Part shown: piece by piece, positions 16,958-24,436 of the stretch
Numbering within the stretch: position 1 is the first letter of the stretch
How the letters are laid out: every line of letters begins with the position of its first letter
Origin: JAAYCT01 sp964499575
GTDB taxonomy: Bacteria; Bacillota; Clostridia; Saccharofermentanales; Saccharofermentanaceae
Direction of reading: 5' to 3'
Assembly (NCBI GenBank): GCA_964499575.1
Contig: CAZCLK010000010.1
Location: 1 to 52,222 of the forward strand
DNA: 52,222 nt
Notes under the pieces: generated by a model
Seen by the model: the letters and a program-made list of their open reading frames with translations, nothing else
What the model was told of the DNA's origin: nothing
The model's database searches: none
Translations under genes and position numbers: made by a program

Positions 16958-18256
16958 TCATCCGGGATTCGCCGTGATGCCCGTGAAGAGCATCGTTCCG
17001 TCGGTGGTGTCATAGATGGTAAAGAGGAACGGGTGATCGGCATTGAATACGATCGGGTCGGGCTCCTCGATCGGCATCGCGGTCTCGGCCATGATGACTG
17101 CTGTGACGGCCGCGGCTTCGGCGCCCTCTTCGTCCACCCGAATATATGTCTTATGGATGATGTCGGATATATAAAGTTCATTTTCGCCGCCGGTCATATC
17201 GTCGAATTGAGCACCTCCGTCAAACGCTTCCTCCATCCCGAGCGCTCGCATCGTGTCGACCATCGAAGTCCCGTATTCAAACTCGAACTTCGGCAGGCTG
17301 ATTTCAACCTCCACGGTTTCGGCTTTTTCGATCAGTGTATCAAAGCCTTCGTCAGATAACTCTTCTGCGACATCTTCGGGAGAAGATCCATCCTTCGGAA
17401 GGATGAAGGACATCGCGAAGGGGCCTTTCTGTCCGTCATCACCGAGAAACGGGAGGATGATCAGCTGAAAAGTATTGCCTTCGTAGTAACTCACATCCCA
17501 TTTGGAGTGCATGAACGGGACCTTCGTGTCTCCGCTTTCTCCTTTAAAAGTGCTGTCCCACGTGTTGTTCGCTTCAAACGGCATCACCCAGTCGCCCAGA
17601 AAATAGAGGGCGTTGACCAGGACCAGCCGGGTGCTTTCATCCAGATCTTCGTCGAGAATCTTTTCGATCTTGCCGTGCGTTTTGTCTTCCGCCCACTCGT
17701 TGATGCGATCCGTTGCCCCCGCGGCGTCAGCGGTGTAGTCGACGGTGAAAAGATCCGCCATGAAATCCGTCGCGCAAGCATCCAGGTATTTTTGAGCAAA
17801 GCCGTACCCGTCTTGAAGCCACAATGAGTTTGCCGCTTCCATGCTGTTATTGTTGGCCCGCCACATCAGTTGGGCTACGGAAGACAGGATGTCTTCTTCG
17901 GGAATCCCGGTCATATCCAACGCCGACAGCATCTCGTCCCGGGTTGTCCCGGTCGCGCCCGTTGCGGTCATCAGAAGCGCCAACTCGAGGCTCGCGGGGG
18001 AGACGGAGATGTTCTCGCCGTCGTAAAGGTCAAGAAGTACCGACAATCCGTACCGGTTGAGGCCGACGGTGAAGGCGGATGGAAAAGGAGCGATCTCCTT
18101 CGGCGACAGGACCGCCTCGTACGATTTGATCTCGGTTTCGGTTTTCTTTACCGGATCGGCGTCATTCAAAATGGTGAACCCGCGGCATCCGGACAGCGAC
18201 AGAAGGACGGCGAGTGCCAGAATTAACGTCATTAAACGGGATATTTTATTATTCAT
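16958..18256 (-). CDS. Lipoprotein serpin B (predicted P1 Thr)
   Basis: A 432-residue lipoprotein (lipobox LSGC) with a complete serpin domain, clearly paralogous to serpin A across its length (for example shared NSLWLQD, FMADLFTVDY, KTHGKIEKIL, LVLVNALYFLG). The hinge EEGAEAAAVTAV is of the inhibitory type. Counting from P17 Glu gives Thr at P1 and Ala at P1', pointing to elastase-like rather than trypsin-like proteases. Loop length is the same in both proteins, while the residues around P1 differ strongly. The gene is divergent from the epimerase gene across a 196-bp gap. Confidence 0.93.
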   Translation of the reverse strand: MNNKISRLMTLILALAVLLSLSGCRGFTILNDADPVKKTETEIKSYEAVLSPKEIAPFPSAFTVGLNRYGLSVLLDLYDGENISVSPASLELALLMTATGATGTTRDEMLSALDMTGIPEEDILSSVAQLMWRANNNSMEAANSLWLQDGYGFAQKYLDACATDFMADLFTVDYTADAAGATDRINEWAEDKTHGKIEKILDEDLDESTRLVLVNALYFLGDWVMPFEANNTWDSTFKGESGDTKVPFMHSKWDVSYYEGNTFQLIILPFLGDDGQKGPFAMSFILPKDGSSPEDVAEELSDEGFDTLIEKAETVEVEISLPKFEFEYGTSMVDTMRALGMEEAFDGGAQFDDMTGGENELYISDIIHKTYIRVDEEGAEAAAVTAVIMAETAMPIEEPDPIVFNADHPFLFTIYDTTDGTMLFTGITANPG

Positions 18257-18452
18257 CGGGCATTTCTCCTTTCGGGTGAGCGGCGTTTCCGGGCGCCGCC
18301 ATAATGGTCATCCGCTTATCAGACGATCCTGTGCCCGAAAACGTTGCATCCCGGACGAACGGGGGCACATACATTGACTAAACTTTTCTTTCAGAATATC
18401 ATTTTTCTTGTAAGGTAGTATAGACCGTGGCTCAGATCCGGGGAGGTTATCT

Positions 18453-19316
18453 ATGGAGATTTTGGTAATCGGAGGGACACGTTATTTCGGAAAGCACCTT
18501 GTGCGAAAATTACTCGACCAAGGCCACACGGTGACCATTGCGACACGCGGTCTGACGCCGGACGTTTTCGGGAGCGAGGTCAAGCGGATCCGGGTCGACC
18601 GTACCGACCGGGAGAGCGTTAAACGGGAACTGTCGGATCGCGAATTCGACGTGGCCTACGACAATATTAACTACTCGCCGTACGATACGGAGAGCATCCT
18701 GGAGTGCATCCACACCGGGCGGTACATTTTCACTTCCTCGTCCGCCGTGTATTCCGGAGGACGGAATCTGAAGGAAGAAGACTTTGATCCCTATCATTAT
18801 CTCATTCGCATGGGAAGAAGAACGGATTTCGGTTACGGCGAAGGGAAGAGGCTGTGCGAAAGCGTCCTGTTTCAGAATTATAAGATCGAGGCGTGTGCCG
18901 TGCGCTTTCCGATCGTTATCGGAAAGGATGACTACACCCGAAGACTATATTCCTATGTCGAACACATCGCGCGTTCTGAAAAAATGAATGTCGACAACGC
19001 GGAGGCGCGCTTTTCGATGATCGAATCGACACAGGCAGGGAGATTTCTCGCTTACCTCGCGGATCGAAAGGAAACCGGTCCGATCAACGCTGCGGCCAAG
19101 GGGCATAAGAGTGTGTCGGAAATCATCAAGATGAGCGAGGAAATCCTCGGAAAAAAAGCAACGATCGGCTCGAACGGCATTCCCGCGGAGTTCAACGGAT
19201 ATCCGCATAACACACTTTCCACGGAGAAGGCCGAAGAGACAGGATTTGAGTTCGACGAGCTGGATCCGATCATTCGGGATTTGCTGAAAACATACGCCGT
19301 GGATTTTGCCGAGTGA
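18453..19316 (+). CDS. NAD-dependent epimerase/dehydratase (extended SDR)
   Basis: A 287-residue extended short-chain dehydrogenase. The Rossmann motif is GGTRYFG near residue 7, a catalytic Ser lies in FTSSSAVY and the YxxxK pair in YGEGK. The GGTRxxG form is typical of atypical SDRs related to CSP41 and sugar-nucleotide epimerases. Substrate unknown; a nucleotide sugar is likely. The start follows GGGGAGG. The gene is transcribed alone, 145 bp ahead of the cysteine synthase gene with a hairpin in between. Confidence 0.85.
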   Translation: MEILVIGGTRYFGKHLVRKLLDQGHTVTIATRGLTPDVFGSEVKRIRVDRTDRESVKRELSDREFDVAYDNINYSPYDTESILECIHTGRYIFTSSSAVYSGGRNLKEEDFDPYHYLIRMGRRTDFGYGEGKRLCESVLFQNYKIEACAVRFPIVIGKDDYTRRLYSYVEHIARSEKMNVDNAEARFSMIESTQAGRFLAYLADRKETGPINAAAKGHKSVSEIIKMSEEILGKKATIGSNGIPAEFNGYPHNTLSTEKAEETGFEFDELDPIIRDLLKTYAVDFAE

Positions 19317-19318
19317 TT

Positions 19319-19350
19319 CCTCCGGGTTTTTGATTTCCGGAGCCCGGAGG
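19319..19350 (+). terminator. Possible terminator after the epimerase gene
   Basis: CCTCCGGG (19319-19326) pairs perfectly with CCCGGAGG (19343-19350). No T-run follows, so the assignment is tentative. Confidence 0.35.
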
Positions 19351-19392
19351 CCTGTCGCGTCCCTTTAGTATTCGCGCGCGTTTCGCTCTATA

Positions 19393-19421
19393 TGGAACAG
19401 AATCGGGAATTGGCGTATAAT
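19393..19421 (+). promoter_or_regulatory. Promoter of the cysteine synthase gene
   Basis: A perfect TATAAT (19416-19421) lies 17 bp after TGGAAC, a poor -35 box; the start codon is 41 nt downstream. Confidence 0.42.
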
Positions 19422-19461
19422 ACCTTCGTTTGACTCGATTCTTCCGAAGGGACGGACGTTT

Positions 19462-20436
19462 ATGGTTTACGACAATATTTTGATGGCGGTCGGCCATACG
19501 CCGATGATCCGCCTTCGACACATGACAGGCCCCGATGCCGCCGAAGTGCTGGTGAAGTACGAGGGCCTTAATGTCGGCGGTTCGATCAAGACACGTACTG
19601 CGTTGAATATGATTGAAGATGCGGAGCGCAAAGGGTTGATCGGACCCGACACCGTTATCGTCGAGCCGACGAGCGGTAATCAGGGCATCGGCCTCGCGTT
19701 GGTCGGCGCCGTTAAAGGATACCGGACCGTGATCGTCATGCCGGATTCCGTAAGCCTGGAGAGAAGAAAACTTGTGGAGCATTACGGGGCGACGGTCCGG
19801 ATCGTCCATGACGACGGCGACATCGGAAAGTGCATCGAGAAATGCCTTTCGGTTGCAAATCAAATGGCAAAGGATGATCCGAATGTGTTCGTGCCGCAGC
19901 AATTTATTAATCCGGCAAACCCGATGGTTCACCGGCACCACACCGCCCTCGAGATATTGGAGCAGGTCGCCGGACCGATTGACGGCTATTGCGCCGGTAT
20001 CGGAACCGGAGGGACGCTGTCGGGGATCGGTGAAGTTCTGAAGGCGCAGAATCCCGGAATCGAGATCTGGGCCGTCGAGCCGGAACATGCGGCAATCCTC
20101 GCCGGCGGAAACATCGGAACGCATTTGCAGATGGGGATCGGCGACGGCTTGATACCGGAAAATCTGAATATGGATATTTTTGACCACATCCATGTCGTCA
20201 CGGACGATGAGGCGATCGGAACCGCGCGGGATCTCGCTCGAAAAGAAGGTCTGCTGTGCGGGATCTCCAGCGGATCGAATGTAGCGGCCGCGATCGCGAT
20301 GGCCAACAAACTCGGGAAAGGCAAGACCGTCGTGACGATCCTCCCGGATACCGCGGAACGGTATTTCAGCACCCCGCTTTTCGAAAATGAAAAAGAGGAC
20401 ACCGGCGATTCGCCGAAGTGCACGGTATCCCCGTAA
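19462..20436 (+). CDS. cysK: Cysteine synthase-family PLP enzyme
   Basis: A 324-residue fold-type II PLP enzyme, closest to O-acetylserine sulfhydrylase. The PLP lysine lies in GGSIKTRTA, the substrate carboxylate loop is PTSGNQG and the PLP-phosphate loop is GIGTGGTLSG. The C-terminal GISSGSN is typical. Two positions differ from E. coli CysK: the loop has Gln where TSGNTG has Thr, and Lys is followed by TRTA. The reaction should be beta-replacement of O-acetylserine or O-phosphoserine with sulfide, but the changed loop could alter the substrate. The start follows GAAGGGAC. Confidence 0.85.
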   Translation: MVYDNILMAVGHTPMIRLRHMTGPDAAEVLVKYEGLNVGGSIKTRTALNMIEDAERKGLIGPDTVIVEPTSGNQGIGLALVGAVKGYRTVIVMPDSVSLERRKLVEHYGATVRIVHDDGDIGKCIEKCLSVANQMAKDDPNVFVPQQFINPANPMVHRHHTALEILEQVAGPIDGYCAGIGTGGTLSGIGEVLKAQNPGIEIWAVEPEHAAILAGGNIGTHLQMGIGDGLIPENLNMDIFDHIHVVTDDEAIGTARDLARKEGLLCGISSGSNVAAAIAMANKLGKGKTVVTILPDTAERYFSTPLFENEKEDTGDSPKCTVSP

Positions 20437-20458
20437 ACGAGGCGTTAAAGCGAGGCCT

Positions 20459-21295
20459 TTACCCGAAAAGCGCGTGGATCCGATCGAGGTTTTTGAGGCA
20501 CATCGCATATCCGTGACGGTAGTTTTTTTCGATTTGCCCGAGGTCTTTTTCCAAACTGCCGAGCGGATAGTCCGGACGGAGTATCACCGCCTGCCCGATT
20601 TCCTCAAGGTGCTCGCAATAGACGAGGGTTTCGTTATACAGGTGGTGCCGGTTTTTCAGAAGATCGACCATCAGCGGATATTTCCGGCGTATGAGGTGGA
20701 TCGTGAAATCGTATTCCCTTGCGTAGGCTTTTCGAAAATCAGCGGGCTGTGTGAGGATGATGAGGTTCTTCTTCTGGCCGTCGGCCATCGCCTTTCGGAT
20801 CGGGATCGAGTCCGCGATTCCTCCGTCATAATAAACCCGACCTTTCCAGTGTACCGCCGGAAAAGCGCCGGGAATCGCGCAGGTCGCGCGAAGGATCGTG
20901 TGTTTCTCGTCGATCTCCTTACAGTTAAGATATTCGGCATTGCCGGTCAGCGCGTTGGTTACCCCTGCCAGAACGGTTCCTTCGTAAGCCCGAAAGGCAT
21001 TTATATCAAAGGGCATCAGCTCGTTCGGTATCGTTCCGAACACAAAATCGACGCCGAAGAGGCTTTTGGATTTGAACAGATTGCGTTTGCCGAAATATCG
21101 CTTATCGTTTCGGTAGCGTTTCAGGATCTCCAGGTTGCGCCCGTGCTGTCTCGAGATATAAGACACACCGTTGCTGATTCCGGCCGATATCCCGATACAA
21201 TAGGGAAACATGATGTTGTGATCTAAGAGGCAGTCCATCGCGCCGGCGCTGAAGATCGGACGAAGGGTGCCTCCCTCAAGAATCAATCCGGGCAT
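20459..21295 (-). CDS. Patatin-like phospholipase
   Basis: A 278-residue lipid hydrolase of the patatin family with a Ser-Asp dyad. The oxyanion motif GLILEGGTLRPIFSAG near the N-terminus, the nucleophile elbow GISAGIS and the Asp in YYDGGIADSIPI are all present. No signal peptide is visible, so it is probably cytosolic or peripherally membrane-bound. I chose the ATG at 21295, which has GGGGAGG 6 nt upstream, over a GTG at 21322. The start lies one base after the stop of the Maf fragment (TAAgATG), so the genes are translationally coupled. Confidence 0.9.
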   Translation of the reverse strand: MPGLILEGGTLRPIFSAGAMDCLLDHNIMFPYCIGISAGISNGVSYISRQHGRNLEILKRYRNDKRYFGKRNLFKSKSLFGVDFVFGTIPNELMPFDINAFRAYEGTVLAGVTNALTGNAEYLNCKEIDEKHTILRATCAIPGAFPAVHWKGRVYYDGGIADSIPIRKAMADGQKKNLIILTQPADFRKAYAREYDFTIHLIRRKYPLMVDLLKNRHHLYNETLVYCEHLEEIGQAVILRPDYPLGSLEKDLGQIEKNYRHGYAMCLKNLDRIHALFG

Positions 21296-21296
21296 C

Positions 21297-21527
21297 TTAA
21301 ACCTCCCCTTTAGTTCCGTCACCCGGGCGATAACCGAATGCGGTAAGTTCGCGGGCCAGTCTGGATATCGGAAGTCCGACGACCGTATAATAGTCGCCGT
21401 GGATCCCGGAGATCAACAAAGCCCCCATATCCTGAATGCCGTAACCGCCCGCCTTGTCGAGCGGAAGTCCTGTCGCCGTATATTGATCGATCAGGGCTTC
21501 CTGAACGGCGGAACGGCTCTTACTCAT
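21297..21527 (-). pseudogene. maf: Maf fragment lacking the N-terminal two thirds
   Basis: The predicted 76-residue product matches only the C-terminus of Maf nucleotide pyrophosphatases: TGLPLDKAGGYGIQDMGA, ISGIHGDYYTVVGLP and a Leu-rich tail. The first about 120 residues, with the SxSPRR substrate-binding motif, are absent from all frames upstream, where a complete GGDEF gene sits instead. The remnant still has a good ribosome binding site (AGGGAGAG, 6 nt before ATG 21527), and its stop is coupled to the patatin gene. It may be a decayed gene kept for coupling, or a short translated peptide. It cannot be an active Maf enzyme. Confidence 0.8.
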
Positions 21528-21544
21528 CGACTCTCCCTGAAAAA

Positions 21545-22708
21545 TCAATTCTGGAATTCAATGCGGTTCTTGCCCTTGCTTTTCGCGCGGTACATTTGCT
21601 GGTCGGCCAGATATATCAAGGATGCAAGCGTCGAGTCCCCCTTCATTCCGGCGATGCCGAAACTGCAGGAGGTCATGATGTTGTTGACGAACGGTTCGCG
21701 TGTGAGCGAATCGCGGATGCGCTCGACGGTTCGCATCGCTCCGATCATATCCGCGCCGGGCAATACGATGACGAACTCGTCACCGCCCCAACGACAGAGA
21801 ATGTCATGCGGGCTCAGGTGCTTGCGAATACGCGCGGCGGTCTCGATCAGGACCTGATCCCCGACGGGATGCCCGAATTCGTCGTTTATGGCCTTGAGGT
21901 CATCCAGATCGATAAAAACCACCGAAAGCGGCCGTTCATGTGTGCGGCTGATGCGGATCAGCCGCTCGCCGTCATGTTCCAGCCGGACTCGATTGTGCGT
22001 TTGGGTCAGACTGTCGGTCGTGCTGATCGAACGCAGTTCCGTCAGGGACAAATAATGGCGCACTCTGTATTTTTCAATGTTTCGTGCCCACATGGCGCAA
22101 AGAATGGCGGCAATCAAGATATAGACGGTTCCCGCTATGTAGTCGGGCATCGTCAGATCCGTAATCCGATAGGATGCGATCAGAATAAAAACGGAAACGG
22201 ACAGGAAGGATACCGTAACCATATAGGGCCAGCGGTTGGGAAACATAAAGACAGCCATGATGATTACGATCATGCCCATCGCCTGGATCATAAAATCCGG
22301 CTTTGGGTAATTCATCAGCACATAAAGGAAAACGGAGATGCCGAAAGCCTCAATCACCGTTAACACCCGGGAGTACACGAGAAAGTTTCGAAAATAACCG
22401 AGAGACAGGAAAAACCATATTAAAACGACGGAAAAGAGAACCCGAAGTGCCGTGATGATGATTCGAGCCGGAAGGGATCCGATCATCATCCAGTCCGGAA
22501 TAAGAAGAAGAAGATTGAAAAAGGCCAGCACCATACATACATAGCGCTTTTCGCGAAGCGTGTTTTTAAAAAGATATCGGTAGAATGACTCGTCGGTCGG
22601 TTGAACGTCCGTCGGATGAATATCTGTCGGTTGGACATCCGATTCGGCGACTTCGGTTGTTCTTTGATCCGACTCGTTTCCGGATCGTTGAAGCGGTGTA
22701 TCCATCAT
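21545..22708 (-). CDS. Membrane diguanylate cyclase (GGDEF)
   Basis: A 387-residue protein with a short hydrophilic head carrying PTD repeats (about residues 20-40), about six membrane helices (about 55-210) and a C-terminal GGDEF domain (about 225-385). The active-site signature RWGGDEF is intact, so it should make c-di-GMP from GTP. The inhibitory RxxD site is replaced by SPHD, so product inhibition is probably lost. It heads an operon with the Maf fragment (17 nt gap) and the patatin gene. The start (ATG ATG at 22708/22705) follows GAGGAAACG. Confidence 0.92.
   Translation of the reverse strand: MMDTPLQRSGNESDQRTTEVAESDVQPTDIHPTDVQPTDESFYRYLFKNTLREKRYVCMVLAFFNLLLLIPDWMMIGSLPARIIITALRVLFSVVLIWFFLSLGYFRNFLVYSRVLTVIEAFGISVFLYVLMNYPKPDFMIQAMGMIVIIMAVFMFPNRWPYMVTVSFLSVSVFILIASYRITDLTMPDYIAGTVYILIAAILCAMWARNIEKYRVRHYLSLTELRSISTTDSLTQTHNRVRLEHDGERLIRISRTHERPLSVVFIDLDDLKAINDEFGHPVGDQVLIETAARIRKHLSPHDILCRWGGDEFVIVLPGADMIGAMRTVERIRDSLTREPFVNNIMTSCSFGIAGMKGDSTLASLIYLADQQMYRAKSKGKNRIEFQN
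22597..22641 (-). repeat. Three tandem 15-bp repeats in the GGDEF gene
   Basis: Three 15-bp units at 22597-22611, 22612-22626 and 22627-22641 (TCGGTTGAACGTCCG and variants) encode a pentapeptide of the form VQPTD in the cytosolic head. Confidence 0.75.
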
Positions 22709-22751
22709 CGTTTCCTCAGGGCAAACTCATGGCGTTATGGGTATCAGTTTG

Positions 22752-22757
22752 ATTATA
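22752..22757 (-). promoter_or_regulatory. -10 box of the GGDEF-maf-patatin operon
   Basis: On the minus strand a perfect TATAAT occurs in TGTATATAAT, about 45 nt upstream of the start codon. No convincing -35 box. Confidence 0.38.
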
Positions 22758-22916
22758 TACATTGGTTTGACGGCGTGCGAACTTTTTTAGTGAAAAAACA
22801 GGCAGGAGATTCGGAATCAATGAACGGTTAAAGGCTATTCCGAACCGGGTGCGTCCGGTTGTTCACAGGTTGTTTCCATTCTCTTGTCAAAACGCGTTAC
22901 AAAAAGCAAGAAAAAG

Positions 22917-22925
22917 TGCTATAAT
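22917..22925 (+). promoter_or_regulatory. Extended -10 promoter of the peroxiredoxin gene
   Basis: TGCTATAAT has the TGn extension and a perfect -10 box; a weak TTACAA lies 17 bp upstream. The leader is about 40 nt. Confidence 0.52.
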
Positions 22926-22971
22926 TGTAATCGTTACTAAATTAAACGTATATCAAATTAAGGAGGCGCAT

Positions 22972-23649
22972 ATGGACAATTCAGATTACAACACGATGCC
23001 GTTGATCGGAGAGGCCGCTCCGTCGTTTACTGCCGTAACGACTCAGGGCGTCATCAATTTCCCGGATGATTACAAGGGCAGTTGGGTAATTTTGTTTTCG
23101 CATCCCGCAGATTTCACGCCGGTATGCACGACGGAATTCATGACGTTCGCGACGATGGCGAACGAGTTAAAGGCTTTGAATACGGAGCTGATCGGACTTT
23201 CGGTAGACTCTTTGTATGCGCACATCGCCTGGCTTCGCAAGATTCAGGAACTCGAATGGAACGGCATGAAGAACGTTGAGGTGAAGTTCCCCCTGATCGA
23301 GGATATTCGTATGGATGTCGCCAAAAAGTTCGGCATGATCCAGCCGGGTCAATCCAATACCCAGGCGGTTCGTGCCGTGTTCTTCATTGATCCGACCGGA
23401 AAGATTCGTACAATCCTCTACTATCCGCTGTCGCTTGGACGAAATTTCGACGAGATCAAGCGGATTATACTCGCTCTACAGAAGGCGGATAAGGATCAGG
23501 TGGCCACGCCCGCCAACTGGCGTCCCGGTGACGACGTAATCATTCCGACCGCCGGCTCCTGCGGCACCGCTAAGGAACGCATGGAGGACAAATCCGACGA
23601 CAAGTACTGCCTTGACTGGTTCATGTGTTTCAAAAGAGAGAAGAAATAA
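22972..23649 (+). CDS. Prx6-type peroxiredoxin
   Basis: A 225-residue thiol peroxidase that reduces hydrogen peroxide and organic peroxides. The peroxidatic Cys52 lies in the signature HPADFTPVCTTEF. Length and the C-terminal domain with PANWRPGDDVI mark the Prx6 subfamily. Three further Cys residues near the C-terminus (SCGTA, KYCLDWFMCF) could serve as resolving cysteines. The start at 22972 follows a perfect AAGGAGG; a longer upstream frame lacks this. The gene is single, ending before a strong terminator, and would protect an anaerobe from oxygen. Confidence 0.96.
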   Translation: MDNSDYNTMPLIGEAAPSFTAVTTQGVINFPDDYKGSWVILFSHPADFTPVCTTEFMTFATMANELKALNTELIGLSVDSLYAHIAWLRKIQELEWNGMKNVEVKFPLIEDIRMDVAKKFGMIQPGQSNTQAVRAVFFIDPTGKIRTILYYPLSLGRNFDEIKRIILALQKADKDQVATPANWRPGDDVIIPTAGSCGTAKERMEDKSDDKYCLDWFMCFKREKK

Positions 23650-23671
23650 GCCTTGTGTTCATGATCTCCGG

Positions 23672-23703
23672 GAAGGCCGATTCACATCGGCCTTCTTTTT
23701 TTC
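23672..23703. terminator. Intrinsic terminator after the peroxiredoxin gene
   Basis: GAAGGCCGAT and ATCGGCCTTC form a perfect 10-bp stem with a TCAC loop, followed by eight T residues on the plus strand. Confidence 0.92.
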
Positions 23704-23758
23704 GAAAAGAACGGCGATTGCGTAAATCCGTCACTGCTCGAGTCGACGGCCGGCGCTG

Positions 23759-24436
23759 TCAATCCAAACCGACGACGCCCGCGATCCGATCGACCGGCTG
23801 GACAAAGATGATACCCTTTCCGGGGTCATCGATCGTAAGGTCACGGCGAATGGATTCGACAATCCCGGGGGCGCTTTGCGCATCCGTGATGATCAGCACC
23901 ACTTCTTTTTCCGGCTCGATCTCCATCGAAAAGAGCTTCTCGGTCTCATGAATCCCGGAGCCGCGTCCGGGGAAAATCGTTCCGCCTTTCGCGCCGGCCG
24001 TCTTGGCCGAATCGATGACCGCTTCGCCGTTTCCGCGGTCGACTATGGTAAAAATTGCTCGATATTTCATTTCTTCGATCCTTTCCGTTTCGCAAAAACA
24101 GGGCTTTGTTTGGGCGTGAATGCCGAAAAGCGAGAGGACGGGCACAGAGAAAGCATAACCGTGGTGGGGCTTTTCGAATCGAAACATTTCCTCGAGTTTC
24201 GGAAAAGCGCACATCAGAAGCTTTTTTTCGGACAGCAGGATCACCGCCTCCAGGTTGCGTTCATCAAGATCCAGGGCCCTGAGGATCGCGCCGCCCGAAA
24301 AGCCTTTTGCCGGGATGACGGTACCGCCGGTTATTCCGCACGCTTTTGCCGCCTTCATTACGCGACTGCCGAGGCCGTTATCGACGACGACCGTCAATAC
24401 CGAATACTCCGAATATAAAGAAGGATCAGAGGGCAT
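23759..24436 (-). CDS. Tandem PII-like regulatory protein
   Basis: A 225-residue soluble protein made of two PII-like halves (about 10-105 and 120-222). Each has a beta strand (SVLTVVVDNG, YRAIFTIVDRG), a GGT(V/I)-P segment typical of PII-like folds and a third strand at its end. PII-like proteins sense nucleotides or other small ligands and bind membrane transporters. The start codon at 24436 follows AAGGAGG and overlaps the end of the DUF1538 gene by 11 nt, so this protein very probably regulates that one. I see no classical T-loop with a uridylylated Tyr. Confidence 0.82.
   Translation of the reverse strand: MPSDPSLYSEYSVLTVVVDNGLGSRVMKAAKACGITGGTVIPAKGFSGGAILRALDLDERNLEAVILLSEKKLLMCAFPKLEEMFRFEKPHHGYAFSVPVLSLFGIHAQTKPCFCETERIEEMKYRAIFTIVDRGNGEAVIDSAKTAGAKGGTIFPGRGSGIHETEKLFSMEIEPEKEVVLIITDAQSAPGIVESIRRDLTIDDPGKGIIFVQPVDRIAGVVGLD

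Noticed and set aside
19270..20508. A 412-residue open frame antisense to the cysteine synthase gene
   Set aside because: Overlaps a clear PLP enzyme entirely and shows no domain.
22917..22938. A PerR or Fur box at the peroxiredoxin promoter
   Set aside because: The left half resembles TTATAAT but the right half matches at only a few positions, so the similarity is explained by the -10 box.
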